A program made the translations under genes and the position numbers. A stretch of DNA of 64,000 bases from Idiomarina xiamenensis 10-D-4 (GTDB lineage Bacteria > Pseudomonadota > Gammaproteobacteria > Enterobacterales > Alteromonadaceae): contig NZ_AMRG01000004.1 of assembly GCF_000299895.1 (NCBI RefSeq), forward strand, positions 62,001-126,000, read 5' to 3'. Under the pieces are notes generated by a model. The model saw only the letters and a program-made list of their open reading frames with translations. It had not been told where the DNA came from and ran no database searches. Within the stretch, counting starts at the first letter, position 1; the number at the start of each line of letters is the position of its first letter. Below, in pieces: positions 35,252 through 47,635 of the stretch.

Positions 35252-36280
35252 CTATCGGTCGACAGAGAATAGCGCGTCTATCGATAACCCCTGTTGCCGT
35301 AAAATGTCACGCAACTTACGCAACGCTTCGACTTGAATTTGTCTGACCCGCTCACGGGTCAGACCGATTTCATGCCCAACATCTTCTAACGTAGATGGCT
35401 CGTACCCCATCAGTCCGAAGCGCCGTGCTAATACCTCGCGCTGCTTCGGATTTAATGCTAACAGCCAGTCGCTAATGTGTTCGCGTATATCATCGTCCTG
35501 TAATACGCCTTCGGGGCCACCCTCATTCTCGTCAGCGATAATGTCTAATAATGCTTTGTCGTTATCGCCACCAATCGGGGTATCAACCGAAGAAATACGT
35601 TCATTCAAACGTAACATGCGAGTGACGTCCTGAATCGGCCTGTCTAGGCTTTGAGCGATATCCTCGGCGGTGGGTTCGTGGTCGAGCTTGTGCGCCAGCT
35701 CTCGCGCCGCACGTAGATAAACATTCAGTTCTTTGACGACATGAATGGGCAAGCGAATGGTGCGAGTTTGATTCATTAACGCACGCTCAATGGTTTGTCG
35801 GATCCACCACGTGGCATAGGTCGAAAATCGAAAGCCGCGTTCGGGGTCAAACTTTTCCACCGCTCGGATCAGGCCTAAATTACCTTCCTCGATCAAGTCG
35901 AGCAACGCTAATCCACGATTGCTGTATCGGCGGGCAATTTTTACCACTAAGCGTAAATTGCTTTCGATCATACGCTGCCGTGATGCAGCGTCGCCTTTCA
36001 GCGCTTTACGAGCGTAAAACACTTCTTCTTCGGCGGTTAACAACGGTGAAAAACCAATCTCGCTCAGATAGATTTGCGTGGCATCCATACGCCGTTTATA
36101 TTGCGTGCTGTTTGCCAGTGCTTCTTCTAACTCGTTATCTTCAAAGGTATCGGTTAAGCTAGCCACATCTGGCTCGTTAACCTCTTCCTCGTCATCGCTG
36201 ACAACGGTTTCTTCGTCTAACTCTGCCGACAATTGTTCTGACGACGATTGCTTTAGGTGCTTGTCCTTTTTACGGCCCAT
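35252..36280 (-). CDS. rpoS: RNA polymerase sigma factor RpoS
   Basis: The stationary-phase/general stress sigma factor, 342 residues (E. coli 330). Region 1.2 is [21 protein letters not shown], region 2 has [12 protein letters not shown] and [17 protein letters not shown], region 3 [12 protein letters not shown], and region 4 [20 protein letters not shown]. The N-terminal about 45 residues are acidic and Ser-rich. A GAGGAAG ribosome site precedes the ATG. It follows nlpD by 72 bp; in E. coli the main rpoS promoter lies within nlpD, and the same is likely here. Confidence 0.97.
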   Translation of the reverse strand: MGRKKDKHLKQSSSEQLSAELDEETVVSDDEEEVNEPDVASLTDTFEDNELEEALANSTQYKRRMDATQIYLSEIGFSPLLTAEEEVFYARKALKGDAASRQRMIESNLRLVVKIARRYSNRGLALLDLIEEGNLGLIRAVEKFDPERGFRFSTYATWWIRQTIERALMNQTRTIRLPIHVVKELNVYLRAARELAHKLDHEPTAEDIAQSLDRPIQDVTRMLRLNERISSVDTPIGGDNDKALLDIIADENEGGPEGVLQDDDIREHISDWLLALNPKQREVLARRFGLMGYEPSTLEDVGHEIGLTRERVRQIQVEALRKLRDILRQQGLSIDALFSVDR

Positions 36281-36352
36281 AGCTGCTTCCTCACATCAAC
36301 CCCTTGCAACTGTTACCGACATCCTATGTCGGTTAGATCACAAATTTATTGG

Positions 36353-37237
36353 CTAACGCGATTTCGGCAGATAATGTCTGGGGTTAACGGACTTTCCACG
36401 AAACCGCAATTCAAAGTGCAACTTCACAGTATCGCTGCCAGTATCGCCCATTTGCGCGATAACTTGACCAGCATCTACCCACTGCTGCTCTTTTACCAAC
36501 AATTTGTCGTTGTGCGCATACGCGGTAATGTAGTCATCATTATGTTTCAAAATGATTAACTGACCATAACCCCGTAACGCGTTACCTACATACACCACTT
36601 TGCCCGCTGCAGCAGCCACTATCGGGTCGCCGCGCTGGCCAGAAAAATCTAAGCCCTTATTGCCTAACTCTTGTAGCGAGAACTCACTGCTAACGTTCGC
36701 CGTCGACGGCCATTGCCAACGAATATCGGCGCTGGCAACTTGCGCTTCTGAGCTGGACCAACTAGCCGGTTTAGGCGGCTGTTTTTTCTGCTGTTTTTGT
36801 TGAGCCTTGGCATCAACATACCGTTTCGCTGGGGGCTTGGCAACGGGCTTAGTTAGACCATTTGTTGATATTTTGGGCGATTCTTTATTACCGTTACTTC
36901 TAGATGATGTGTTATTAGTACCTCTAGACGCCACTTTCGTGGGCTTTAACTTGATAGTTTGTCCCGGGTATATGGTGTAGGGAGCAGATAAGCCGTTCAG
37001 TCTTGCGAGTTCATTGACGTCTAAATCCGCTCGAAACGCGATAGAATAGAGCGTCTCACCTCGTTGCACTTGGTACGCTTGCTGCTGGTTAAGACTACTG
37101 GGAGTAAAATCATAAACCGTTTTACCAGTATAAACAGAGCTTACCGGCGCTGGCTGTTGGCGACTACTACAGGCGACCAGGTTCATTGCCATTGCAGCGA
37201 TGAAAAACCAATGACCCAGTTGCCGTTGTGTTAGCAT
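36353..37237 (-). CDS. nlpD: NlpD, LytM-domain lipoprotein activator of amidase
   Basis: NlpD is an outer-membrane lipoprotein that activates the amidase AmiC for septal peptidoglycan splitting. The start chosen (37237) gives a lipoprotein signal ending LVAC at C23; a longer frame upstream lacks a sensible signal. A LysM domain spans about 55-98 (YQVQRGETLYSIAF). The C-terminal M23 domain starts KGLDFSGQRGDP and ends HFELRFRGKSVNPRHYL; the first metal His of active LytM enzymes is replaced (GLDF), so it is an activator rather than an enzyme. The linker is Lys/Gln/Pro-rich. Confidence 0.93.
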   Translation of the reverse strand: MLTQRQLGHWFFIAAMAMNLVACSSRQQPAPVSSVYTGKTVYDFTPSSLNQQQAYQVQRGETLYSIAFRADLDVNELARLNGLSAPYTIYPGQTIKLKPTKVASRGTNNTSSRSNGNKESPKISTNGLTKPVAKPPAKRYVDAKAQQKQQKKQPPKPASWSSSEAQVASADIRWQWPSTANVSSEFSLQELGNKGLDFSGQRGDPIVAAAAGKVVYVGNALRGYGQLIILKHNDDYITAYAHNDKLLVKEQQWVDAGQVIAQMGDTGSDTVKLHFELRFRGKSVNPRHYLPKSR

Positions 37238-37290
37238 GCGTGCTTCCCTATTCGATCGCGCCACTGCTGCCACATTATGCAAGCCTCCAG

Positions 37291-37869
37291 TTAGCGCAGT
37301 AACACATACAATAAAACACCAGCGATAATGGTCAACCAGCCTAACCAATCAACGTAATCGCGTAACTTAGCAGCCATTGCCGGACCACCAGTGCGCATTA
37401 ACCAGGCGACCAAAAAGAAACGCAGGCCGCGGCTGAGCAGCGACGCCGCAATAAATGGCAATAACGCCAATTGCATCACCCCAGCAGTGACGGTAAACAG
37501 CTTGTACGGAATCGGCGAAAAGCCCGCAATGAATACCACTAACAAGCCCCATTCAGCAAACCATGCTTCAACCTGCTGCAGTTTATGCGTGTATCCCGCC
37601 CATTCGACTAACGGCAGCACCAGCGAATCATAAGCCCAATATCCCAGCAAATAGCCAGCAATACCACCTAATACCGACATTAATGTCGTTAATAAGGCAA
37701 ACCGCCAAGCTCGCTGGGGCTGCGTCATCGACATCGGCGCTAACATGACGTCTGGTGGAATCGGAAAGATCACCGACTCAGCAAAGCTCAGCATCGCTAA
37801 AATACGCACTGCGCGGGGATGTTGTGACCAGAGCAATACGCGATCATACAAGGGTGAAAACCACTTCAC
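37291..37869 (-). CDS. yqaA: YqaA family inner-membrane protein (SNARE-associated/DedA-like)
   Basis: A 192-residue multi-pass protein of the VTT/DedA-like YqaA group. The motif [18 protein letters not shown] near 28-46 and the [15 protein letters not shown] motif (about 115-129) are characteristic of the family, which is linked to lipid or proton-dependent transport. Its ATG overlaps the pcm stop by four bases. It lies between pcm and nlpD, an arrangement seen in other gammaproteobacteria. Confidence 0.88.
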   Translation of the reverse strand: MKWFSPLYDRVLLWSQHPRAVRILAMLSFAESVIFPIPPDVMLAPMSMTQPQRAWRFALLTTLMSVLGGIAGYLLGYWAYDSLVLPLVEWAGYTHKLQQVEAWFAEWGLLVVFIAGFSPIPYKLFTVTAGVMQLALLPFIAASLLSRGLRFFLVAWLMRTGGPAMAAKLRDYVDWLGWLTIIAGVLLYVLLR

Positions 37870-38501
37870 AGTAACGTGCCTTTTACTAATGGAACAAACT
37901 TCACGTCACCGATCCGTTGTTGTTCAAAGTTATCGCCGAAACGGCGTACGACATATAAACTTTGCTGCTGTTCGCCAACCGGCAAAATCATCACGCCACC
38001 ATCAGCCAACTGCTGCAGTAGTGCTTCCGGCACCCGAGCAGCCGCAGCGGTAACAATGATACCGTCGAACGGCGCTTTGCTTGACCAGCCTTCCCAGCCA
38101 TCGCCGTGCCGCATAGCGACATTGTGTAAATCAAGCTGCTTTAAACGCCGCTTAGCTTGATACTGCAATGCGGCAATTCGTTCGACGGAAAATACCCGTT
38201 CCACCAGTTGCGCTAATACCGCCGTTTGATAACCCGAGCCGGTACCGATTTCTAACACTTTCTGACAATCATGCTGCAACAAAAGTTGCGTCATGGTTGC
38301 CACCATCAGTGGTTGTGAAATGGTTTGCCCTTTGCCGATCGGTAGCGCGGTATTTTCGTACGCTTGGTGAGCCAACGATTCGGGCATAAACTGATGTCTC
38401 GGCGTACTCTCGATAATATCGAGTACACGCTGGTTGCTGATCCCTTGCGCGACCAATAACTGGACCAGGCGCTTAGCCATCCCCCAATAATTATTGATCA
38501 T
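37866..38501 (-). CDS. pcm: Protein-L-isoaspartate O-methyltransferase
   Basis: It repairs isoaspartyl residues in aged proteins by SAM-dependent methylation. The 211-residue protein has the SAM motif [19 protein letters not shown], the post-I acidic loop VFSVERI, and the C-terminal [13 protein letters not shown]. The start [12 protein letters not shown] is a little ambiguous; a second ATG lies seven codons in. It is 4 bp after surE in the surE-pcm-yqaA-nlpD-rpoS string, the classic stationary-phase survival cluster. Confidence 0.95.
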   Translation of the reverse strand: MINNYWGMAKRLVQLLVAQGISNQRVLDIIESTPRHQFMPESLAHQAYENTALPIGKGQTISQPLMVATMTQLLLQHDCQKVLEIGTGSGYQTAVLAQLVERVFSVERIAALQYQAKRRLKQLDLHNVAMRHGDGWEGWSSKAPFDGIIVTAAAARVPEALLQQLADGGVMILPVGEQQQSLYVVRRFGDNFEQQRIGDVKFVPLVKGTLL

Positions 38502-38505
38502 GGTG

Positions 38506-39249
38506 CTACTCGTCCAGCCAGTCCTGTAACCCTTGTTGATGCCGCTGCGCGGTCATATCCAGACTCAGTGGCGTGATCGAGACAAAGCCGTCACGGATAG
38601 CCTGAAAATCGGTATCGGGGTGCTCATCCTGATGGTTACCCACCGGGCCATACCAAAAAATCTCACGTCCGAATGGATCGCGGTCACGCACCATGACGTC
38701 GGCGCGGTGACGGCGTCCCAAGCGCGTTACTCGCGTACCTTTTAGTTGCTGGTATGGGCAATAAGGCACATTGATATTTAAAATGGTATCTAAGCGTAAG
38801 GGTTGTTGTTGCATCTGCTGAATCAATTCGGCCACAACTCGCGCAGCGGTTTCATAATGATCGTGACCGCGCGCGCCCATCGATACCGCGATTGCTGGCA
38901 ACCCCATAAAACGGCCTTCCATCGCCGCCGCTACCGTACCCGAGTACAACACATCATCGCCCATATTGGGACCGTCGTTGATACCCGAGACGACAATATC
39001 GACATCTTCGGCAATCGGCGAGTTGGTACCCAAATGCACGCAATCGGTGGGCGTGCCATTGAGCGAATAAAAACCATTATCTAAGCGCTGCAAGCGCAGC
39101 GGGTTGTGTAGTGTTAATGAGTTACTGGCGCCGCTACAATTGCGGTCCGGTGCAATCACCTTGACCGAGGCCACCGCCGATAACGCGTCGTACAGCGCGG
39201 CGATGCCCGGTGCGTGTACGCCATCATCGTTACTCAGTAATATCTTCAT
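38506..39249 (-). CDS. surE: 5'/3'-nucleotidase SurE
   Basis: SurE is a metal-dependent nucleotidase important in stationary phase. The protein starts [15 protein letters not shown], with the metal-binding D-D pair, and has the [20 protein letters not shown] motif (Asn and Asp ligands). I chose ATG at 39249 because SurE homologues begin exactly at the [10 protein letters not shown] strand; an ATG four codons upstream (39261) is possible. Either start overlaps the 3' end of truD by 20-32 bp. Confidence 0.95.
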   Translation of the reverse strand: MKILLSNDDGVHAPGIAALYDALSAVASVKVIAPDRNCSGASNSLTLHNPLRLQRLDNGFYSLNGTPTDCVHLGTNSPIAEDVDIVVSGINDGPNMGDDVLYSGTVAAAMEGRFMGLPAIAVSMGARGHDHYETAARVVAELIQQMQQQPLRLDTILNINVPYCPYQQLKGTRVTRLGRRHRADVMVRDRDPFGREIFWYGPVGNHQDEHPDTDFQAIRDGFVSITPLSLDMTAQRHQQGLQDWLDE

Positions 39250-40351
39250 GGATTCCGACATGTTCCGTCACTATCAGTTCGCGAATTACACTGCTGGCAA
39301 AGCTGCCAGCGCTCAAATCAAAGCTCAATAGACAGTCATTATCCTGCCAGCTTAACTGCGGCTGCTGCAAGTAAAGTAGCAGCGGCCGCCGATCGCTTTG
39401 CACACCTTTATCAATTAGCGCTTGTACCAGCGGCTGCCAGTCAGCAAGCGCGGCTTGTTCAAGCTCATAACCGGCACCGCTACGCGGCTGTTCCGCATCG
39501 CGTCCAGCGACGCGCCCAGACAATGGTCCGGTCAGCAAAATATCCTGTTGTTGTAAGCGTTCGCGTAAACTATCGTCGACCTGCTCCACCACAAACCACG
39601 AGCGACTTCCGGCTAAATTGACCACATCGCCATCGAATAAAGTCTGCAGCTGCTGTTGCTGTAGCCGATAAGCCAACACTTGATTAAATAAGAATGACCG
39701 TGCGCTCGACAATAACAGGCTTTTCTGCGATTTTTTTAGTCGTTTCGACTTACCGCCGGCAAGTAACCACTGGTGCATAGCGGTTAAGTTACTGCCTTGT
39801 CGGCCAAAACGCTGCTCACCAAAATAATTAGGCACCCCATGCGCTACGGCAAACTGCCAGCGTTGCTGCAACGCGGCGCGATCGCTGACGTCACGAAGAC
39901 GGATCTGAAAACGATTAGCCTTGTGCGTACCAATACGCAATTTACGTTGCCGCAACAACGCCTTTTCCACCACAAACTCTGGATGCTCAAGCGCTTGCCA
40001 GTCTAACAAGGGTTGACCCGGTAGTTGAATAGAAAACCATTGCCAAGTAACGGCTTGTCGATCTTTCATACCGGAGTGGCTCACCTCACGGGCACTGACT
40101 CCAGCGAACTTGGCCAATTGTTCGGCAACAAAACGGGTATTAGCCCCACGTTTTTTTACCCACAACCACTGATGTTCGCCCTCACCATCATCGTCAACAT
40201 CTAGCAACTCTGTCACTTGAAAGTCTTCCGCTTGACATTTAAAGCCGGCGCTAGGCGGCTCAGCAAGCTCAGTTTGCATGTCCTGCCAACGAGGAATTTG
40301 TTGTTGAGCCGAGAGTAACTGCTCGGTCGATATCGTGACTGACTCACTCAT
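39230..40351 (-). CDS. truD: tRNA pseudouridine(13) synthase TruD
   Basis: It forms pseudouridine 13 in tRNA-Glu. The 373-residue protein has the catalytic aspartate D97 in [10 protein letters not shown] and the family motif [16 protein letters not shown]. The TRUD insertion domain follows. The C-terminus ([18 protein letters not shown]) is typical. Its start overlaps the ispF stop by four bases. The N-terminal about 30 residues are longer than in E. coli TruD. Confidence 0.95.
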   Translation of the reverse strand: MSESVTISTEQLLSAQQQIPRWQDMQTELAEPPSAGFKCQAEDFQVTELLDVDDDGEGEHQWLWVKKRGANTRFVAEQLAKFAGVSAREVSHSGMKDRQAVTWQWFSIQLPGQPLLDWQALEHPEFVVEKALLRQRKLRIGTHKANRFQIRLRDVSDRAALQQRWQFAVAHGVPNYFGEQRFGRQGSNLTAMHQWLLAGGKSKRLKKSQKSLLLSSARSFLFNQVLAYRLQQQQLQTLFDGDVVNLAGSRSWFVVEQVDDSLRERLQQQDILLTGPLSGRVAGRDAEQPRSGAGYELEQAALADWQPLVQALIDKGVQSDRRPLLLYLQQPQLSWQDNDCLLSFDLSAGSFASSVIRELIVTEHVGIHEDITE

Positions 40352-40824
40352 ATTTGTTTATCCAACAGCACCACAGCGGCACAGGCAATGCCCTCTTTGC
40401 GACCAACAAAACCAAGCTGCTCGGTAGTGGTGGCTTTGACGTTAATTTGCGAGACTTCACAAGACAGTACCGTCGCGATAGCCTCGCGCATAGCCGCAAT
40501 ATGCGGCGCAATTTTAGGCGCTTGCGCCATGATGGTGAGGTCGGCGTTGACTAACCAATAACCTTGTGCGAGAACTTGTTGATAAACGTGTCCCAGCAGT
40601 TGACGACTATCGGCTCCTTGGTACTGCGCATCGCTGTCGGGAAAGTGATGACCGATATCGCCTAACGCCAGCGCTCCGAGCAGTGCATCCGCTAACGCAT
40701 GTAAGGCGACATCACCATCGGAGTGGGCAAGCAACCCTTGGGCGTAGTCAATATCGACACCCGCCAGTCGAATGGGGCCGTCGCCGCCAAATTTATGTAC
40801 GTCAAATCCATGTCCAATACGCAT
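40348..40824 (-). CDS. ispF: 2-C-methyl-D-erythritol 2,4-cyclodiphosphate synthase
   Basis: It forms the cyclodiphosphate in the non-mevalonate isoprenoid pathway. The protein starts [14 protein letters not shown] with metal ligands D8 and H10, and has [20 protein letters not shown] with the third ligand. [19 protein letters not shown] closes the active site. The ATG at 40824 follows AGGAA; an upstream ATG six codons earlier is less likely. Length (158) matches E. coli (159). It follows ispD, the enzyme two steps earlier. Confidence 0.96.
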   Translation of the reverse strand: MRIGHGFDVHKFGGDGPIRLAGVDIDYAQGLLAHSDGDVALHALADALLGALALGDIGHHFPDSDAQYQGADSRQLLGHVYQQVLAQGYWLVNADLTIMAQAPKIAPHIAAMREAIATVLSCEVSQINVKATTTEQLGFVGRKEGIACAAVVLLDKQI

Positions 40825-40851
40825 ACTTGTTCCTGCAATCATTAATGAGGC

Positions 40852-41568
40852 TTATTCAGCCGTGCTGACTGATGCCGAGCTCGGCATCGATAAATAAGCC
40901 GCTGCGATAGCTAAATCTTCGGGATGAGTAATTTTTAAATTCTTCACGCTACCGGTAACCAGCATGGGGGTGCGACCAAAATATTGCACCGCCGACGCTT
41001 CGTCGGTCATTTGTGGATGGTTGACACCCATTTGCTGTAACGCCGCCAACAATAAATCGGTTCTGAATACCTGTGGGGTTAGCGCCTGCCAAACATCATT
41101 ACGGTCGACATTGGCGATAATTTGTTGCTGCGCGTCGGCATGCTTCATCGAATCGCGTACTGGCGTCGCTAAAATTGCTCCGTCGCTATGGCTCACACCG
41201 GCAGCAATCACTTGTGCTAGATCTTGTTGCGACAAACAGGGGCGCGCAGCATCATGTACGGCAACAAAATCATAGCCTGCTTGCTGTGCGGCCTGAACAC
41301 CCGCAAGCACCGATGCACCGCGAGTGTCACCACCAGCAACCGTTGACAACTGCGGATGCTGCGCTTCGGCCAGTTGTTCGAAGCGTCGGTCATGCGCAGC
41401 CAACGCGACATAGACGTGGCTAATCGCTTGGCAAGCCAATAACGTCGCTAAGGTGTGAGATAACACCGGACGTTCTAGTAAGGTCAAATACTGTTTTGGA
41501 CAACTGGCTTGCATGCGTGAGCCAATACCAGCAGCAGGCACCACAGCAGCAATTGCGGGTTTATTCAT
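40852..41568 (-). CDS. ispD: 2-C-methyl-D-erythritol 4-phosphate cytidylyltransferase
   Basis: It couples CTP with MEP. The N-terminal nucleotide-binding motif is VVPAAGIGSRM followed by CPKQYL (CTP-phosphate Arg and Lys). FVAVHDAARPCLS and the C-terminal DEASAVQYFG are conserved. The start could be MNKPAI (41568, chosen by comparison with family N-termini) or an ATG six codons upstream that would overlap ftsB by 11 bp. ftsB-ispD-ispF-truD is a conserved gammaproteobacterial order. Confidence 0.94.
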   Translation of the reverse strand: MNKPAIAAVVPAAGIGSRMQASCPKQYLTLLERPVLSHTLATLLACQAISHVYVALAAHDRRFEQLAEAQHPQLSTVAGGDTRGASVLAGVQAAQQAGYDFVAVHDAARPCLSQQDLAQVIAAGVSHSDGAILATPVRDSMKHADAQQQIIANVDRNDVWQALTPQVFRTDLLLAALQQMGVNHPQMTDEASAVQYFGRTPMLVTGSVKNLKITHPEDLAIAAAYLSMPSSASVSTAE

Positions 41569-41575
41569 GTTTTTT

Positions 41576-41947
41576 TCATAAGTCATTATTGGTCTGAGCG
41601 GTATCTACTGCACGTTTAACCGAGGCACTTTGCGCAGGCACACTTTGTACGGGAACACTCTGCACAGGTACACTTTGCACAGGAACTAGGCGAAAGAAAG
41701 TTTCGTGCGCTTTTATCATACCGAGTTCGTTGCGCGCCCGTTCCTCGATGGCTTCTTCGCCATCTCTTAAATCACGGATATCGGCAAACAATAGGTCGTT
41801 ACGCTGTTGCAGCTTTTGGTTCGCCTGCTGCTGATGATGGATTTCTTGTTGCACACGCCAATAATCCGGTAAGCTGTTCTTACCAAACCACAAACGATAC
41901 TGCAGCGCTAATAATAAACCCAGTAATACCAGCATGACTAAACGCAT
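41576..41947 (-). CDS. ftsB: Cell division protein FtsB
   Basis: FtsB is a divisome protein that binds FtsL and FtsQ. The 123-residue protein has a short cytoplasmic start, one transmembrane helix ([19 protein letters not shown]), and a periplasmic coiled coil (about 30-75) followed by [18 protein letters not shown], the conserved FtsQ-binding part. E. coli FtsB has 103 residues; the extra tail here is made mostly of VPVQS repeats encoded by four 15-bp DNA units. It heads the ftsB-ispD-ispF string. Confidence 0.93.
   Translation of the reverse strand: MRLVMLVLLGLLLALQYRLWFGKNSLPDYWRVQQEIHHQQQANQKLQQRNDLLFADIRDLRDGEEAIEERARNELGMIKAHETFFRLVPVQSVPVQSVPVQSVPAQSASVKRAVDTAQTNNDL
41626..41685. repeat. 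Four in-frame 15-bp repeats in the ftsB 3' end
   Basis: Units on the plus strand: CACTTTGCGCAGGCA (41626), CACTTTGTACGGGAA (41641), CACTCTGCACAGGTA (41656), CACTTTGCACAGGAA (41671). They encode three VPVQS copies and one VPAQS in the tail of FtsB. Copy number changes would keep the reading frame. Confidence 0.9.
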
Positions 41948-42148
41948 GCGATCCCTCTCCTGTTATTACGGCTATTATGAAGTTTTACAACGCGCCTGAA
42001 AAGCGCTTTACCGAAATTCCCTTGGCTTAGCGCAGGATCATCGGCATCTTCTGCAACTGCTTTTTCACTGCGAGCTTATCAACGGTGTTAACATTAGCAC
42101 CTCACGCCGCAGTTAAACGATTTAAGTCGGGATCGACCTAAGGTGTCC

Positions 42149-42868
42149 ATGGACTACTTTTTTATTACCCTAATTCTATTTTCTGGAGCCTTGTTACAAG
42201 GCATTACCGGCTTTGGCTCGGGTTTATTAGCAGTGCCGTTGCTTAGCCTGTTGCTCCCCTTGAGCAACATCACTCCCACACTATCATTAGTCAACTGTTG
42301 TCTCACCGGTTTTTTACTGTATCAAACTCGACATTATTGCGATTTACGACAATGGTCAGCGTTGATCGTTGCCGGCGTAGTGGGTTCTTTATTAGGCAAC
42401 CAGTATTTACTCAGTGGCGATACGCTAACGTTACAGCGTGGCTTAGCGATACTGGTGATCGTCACTGCTGTGTGCCTACTCAGTGGTTGGCGGCTGCCCT
42501 TGCCAGCGACCGCCACCAGTAAATTTGGTGTTGGTTTATTGGCAGGCTTTTGTAATGGTGCATTGACGCTAGGTGGCCCGCCTGTGGTGCTGTTTTTAAA
42601 TCAACAAAACATCGACAAACAAAACTTTCGAGCCACCTTAAGTGCATTCTTTTTTATCATTGCACTCACCAACAGTGTCTCCTTTGCGCTGCAAGACCAG
42701 TATCAGCTAAGCATGTCGCCGGTACTGTTGGCGATGTTAATTGGCGTTATCGGTGGTGTTTTCATTGGTCATCGTATAGCAGCGATGATCCCAGAATTAG
42801 CGTTTAAACGGCTGACCTTGGCGGTGGTGGTTGGCAGTGGTTTACTGGTTTTGCTCAGCAGCGGATAA
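42149..42868 (+). CDS. TauE/SafE family permease (sulfite exporter family)
   Basis: A 239-residue multi-pass protein with about eight hydrophobic segments and the family's Gly-rich repeats (LLQGITGFGSGLLAVPLLSL near the N-terminus, and GLLAGFCNGALTLGGPPVV in the second half). Members export sulfite, sulfoacetate or other organosulfonates, or import related anions. The start ATG at 42149 follows TAAGG by five bases; a GTG two codons earlier is weaker. It stands alone between divergent ftsB and the convergent 226-residue gene; substrate unknown. Confidence 0.85.
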   Translation: MDYFFITLILFSGALLQGITGFGSGLLAVPLLSLLLPLSNITPTLSLVNCCLTGFLLYQTRHYCDLRQWSALIVAGVVGSLLGNQYLLSGDTLTLQRGLAILVIVTAVCLLSGWRLPLPATATSKFGVGLLAGFCNGALTLGGPPVVLFLNQQNIDKQNFRATLSAFFFIIALTNSVSFALQDQYQLSMSPVLLAMLIGVIGGVFIGHRIAAMIPELAFKRLTLAVVVGSGLLVLLSSG

Positions 42869-42884
42869 ATGCCACTGGCTCGGT

Positions 42885-43565
42885 TTAATCGGGGATGCGC
42901 TGTGCGCGGCGAAAATTAGGCCAATAAATGGTTGCCGCTAACAGCAGCTCACGCAAACTTAATGTGCGCGGTGATAAACGCTTCTTTGGCGCCCAACGAT
43001 GGCCAGCGCAAGCCGCTGCCATAATGCGTTTTTCCGGTTTTAATAGTTGCCAATGTTCAGTCGCTTCAGCAACCTCGGTGAGCACATCACCACTCACATC
43101 AAACCAACCAAATTGATTGCAATGCAGGGCCACGATAGGACTGTTTTTATCATCCGCAGCAGCGCGTTGTATACGGTCAATCGAATCCAAGCGTAAACAT
43201 TGAAAGTCACCGTTATCAACAAACACCGCCACCGGTAAACCTAATGCCGCGTGGCGACGGAACCAGTCAGCGCAACGCTGGCCGCTGCTGCTTAGCGGTG
43301 GTTTACTCGCTTGATGGCTTTGCCAACTGGCATTTTGCGCATCTAGCGCTAATGGTGACTGACTATTAAGCATGCCACGAGCCGCGCGTTTAATATGAGC
43401 CGGCAGGTTAGCCAAACGAACCTGTAAAAAGCGCACATCATCCATCGCTAAATGCGCCAACTGCTGTAACTCACGCTCGTACAGCGCCGTACATAGCTCG
43501 TTATAGTCACCCGGCTGTTGCTCTGCCGGGTGACGCGCTTGAAAGATGTTGGTTTGCTCTACCAC
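42885..43565 (-). CDS. Hypothetical protein downstream of eno
   Basis: I do not recognise this 226-residue protein. It has no signal peptide or membrane segment. The first half is helical and Gln/Ala-rich (YERELQQLAHLAMDDVRFLQ). A central stretch is more conserved-looking (LPVAVFVDNGDFQCLRLDSI, then VALHCNQFGWFDVSGDVLTE), which could be a small beta domain. The C-terminus is basic (KKRLSPRTLSLRELLLAAT). It follows eno by 32 bp on the same strand and may be cotranscribed. Codon use resembles the neighbours, so it is probably native. It converges on the permease gene. Confidence 0.7.
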   Translation of the reverse strand: MVEQTNIFQARHPAEQQPGDYNELCTALYERELQQLAHLAMDDVRFLQVRLANLPAHIKRAARGMLNSQSPLALDAQNASWQSHQASKPPLSSSGQRCADWFRRHAALGLPVAVFVDNGDFQCLRLDSIDRIQRAAADDKNSPIVALHCNQFGWFDVSGDVLTEVAEATEHWQLLKPEKRIMAAACAGHRWAPKKRLSPRTLSLRELLLAATIYWPNFRRAQRIPD

Positions 43566-43597
43566 GTTGCTATCACCATAGGCTCAACGCTGTCTAA

Positions 43598-44911
<1,314 letters not shown>

Positions 44912-44940
44912 TTAATAATCTTTCGTGCTGATCGTGTAAA
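44912..44940 (-). promoter_or_regulatory. Candidate sigma70 promoter of eno
   Basis: Minus-strand TTTACA (44935-44940), 17-bp spacer, TATTAA (44912-44917). It lies just downstream of the pyrG terminator hairpin and 19 bp before the eno ATG, so the leader would be very short. Confidence 0.45.
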
Positions 44941-44944
44941 AACG

Positions 44945-44974
44945 AAAAAGCCTGAAATCAAAGCGACTTCAGGC
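44945..44974 (-). terminator. Terminator after pyrG
   Basis: The stem GCCTGAA / TTCAGGC (44950-44956 with 44968-44974), loop 11, followed on the minus strand by TTTTT. It begins 14 bases after the pyrG stop. Confidence 0.82.
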
Positions 44975-44987
44975 TTCTACCTATTCA

Positions 44988-46640
<1,653 letters not shown>

Positions 46641-46677
46641 TCAGGAAATTTAAGGGATTGAATCAAGACGGGATAGT

Positions 46678-46706
46678 AGTATACGACAAGCGACCCGCGG
46701 CGACAA
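46678..46706 (-). promoter_or_regulatory. Probable sigma70 promoter of pyrG
   Basis: Minus-strand TTGTCG (46701-46706), 17-bp spacer, TATACT (46678-46683). The start point would be near 46671, giving a 45-base leader to the pyrG ATG. It shows pyrG need not depend on the upstream relA-mazG transcript. Confidence 0.6.
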
Positions 46707-46759
46707 TCATTGCGATACGCAATTTACCTTCGCGAGTCGTTACATCGATATACTCAGGG

Positions 46760-47623
46760 TTAATCTGTGTTGTCGTCGTGCGCTGACTTTTCGGCTCGCT
46801 TAGCCGCTTGCCAATACTCTTCCAGTTGCATTAAATCATGGCTTTCAAAGCTTTTCCCGGAGACTTTCACATGCGCTTCAAGTGTTTGAAAGCGGCGCTT
46901 AAATTTTTGATTCGCTTGTTGTAAAGCATGGTCGGGGTTTACCTGCGCATGGCGAGCAAGATTGACGACCGCGAACAGTAAGTCGCCGATTTCTTCAGCA
47001 AGCGCTTGTTGATCGACCGCTTCGGCATCAATCTCAGCGCGGACTTCCTCGACTTCTTCCAACACTTTAGCTAGCACCGGTTGGCTATCGAGCCAATCAA
47101 AGCCAACGTTAGCAGCACGTTTTTGTAGCTTTTGTGCCATTAACAGACTGGGTAAGTTACGCGGAATACCGTCAAACACGCTGTCGTCTTTACCTTGCTG
47201 CTGCCGTTCTTGTTGTTTAATTTGCTCCCACTGCGCCTTGATTTCGGCGTCAGTTTGGCTTTCGCTATCACCAAATACGTGCGGATGACGGCGTATCAAC
47301 TTGTCGCTGGTGTGGCTAGCAATACTATTTAAATCAAATAACTGCTGCTCGCTCCCCAACTGCGCGTAAAACACCACTTGAAACAGCAAGTCGCCTAGCT
47401 CGTCTTCAATATCATGATGGTCACCATCATTAATGGCAGCCGCTACCTCATACGCCTCCTCAATGGTATAAGGGGTTAAGCTCTGCATGGTTTGCTTTAA
47501 ATCCCAAGGGCAACCGCCGTCAGGGTCGCGCAAACGTCGCATAACCTGCTGCAGCTGATTAATACCCTCTAGTCGAGTCTGCTGTTGTTTCACCCTTAAC
47601 CTCTTTAACGTCGTTTTACTCAC
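46760..47623 (-). CDS. mazG: Nucleoside triphosphate pyrophosphohydrolase MazG
   Basis: It hydrolyses NTPs to NMP and PPi. The 287-residue protein has two MazG domains. The first has GGCPWDLKQT and the acidic metal site EEAYEVAAAI...EDELGDLLFQVVFY. The second has KVLEEVEEVRAEI and EIGDLLFAVVNLARH. The housekeeping role is cleaning the nucleotide pool; in E. coli it also lowers ppGpp, which fits its place 12 bp after relA. It is slightly longer than E. coli MazG (263). Confidence 0.95.
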   Translation of the reverse strand: MSKTTLKRLRVKQQQTRLEGINQLQQVMRRLRDPDGGCPWDLKQTMQSLTPYTIEEAYEVAAAINDGDHHDIEDELGDLLFQVVFYAQLGSEQQLFDLNSIASHTSDKLIRRHPHVFGDSESQTDAEIKAQWEQIKQQERQQQGKDDSVFDGIPRNLPSLLMAQKLQKRAANVGFDWLDSQPVLAKVLEEVEEVRAEIDAEAVDQQALAEEIGDLLFAVVNLARHAQVNPDHALQQANQKFKRRFQTLEAHVKVSGKSFESHDLMQLEEYWQAAKRAEKSAHDDNTD

Positions 47624-47635
47624 CGCAACTGCGGT

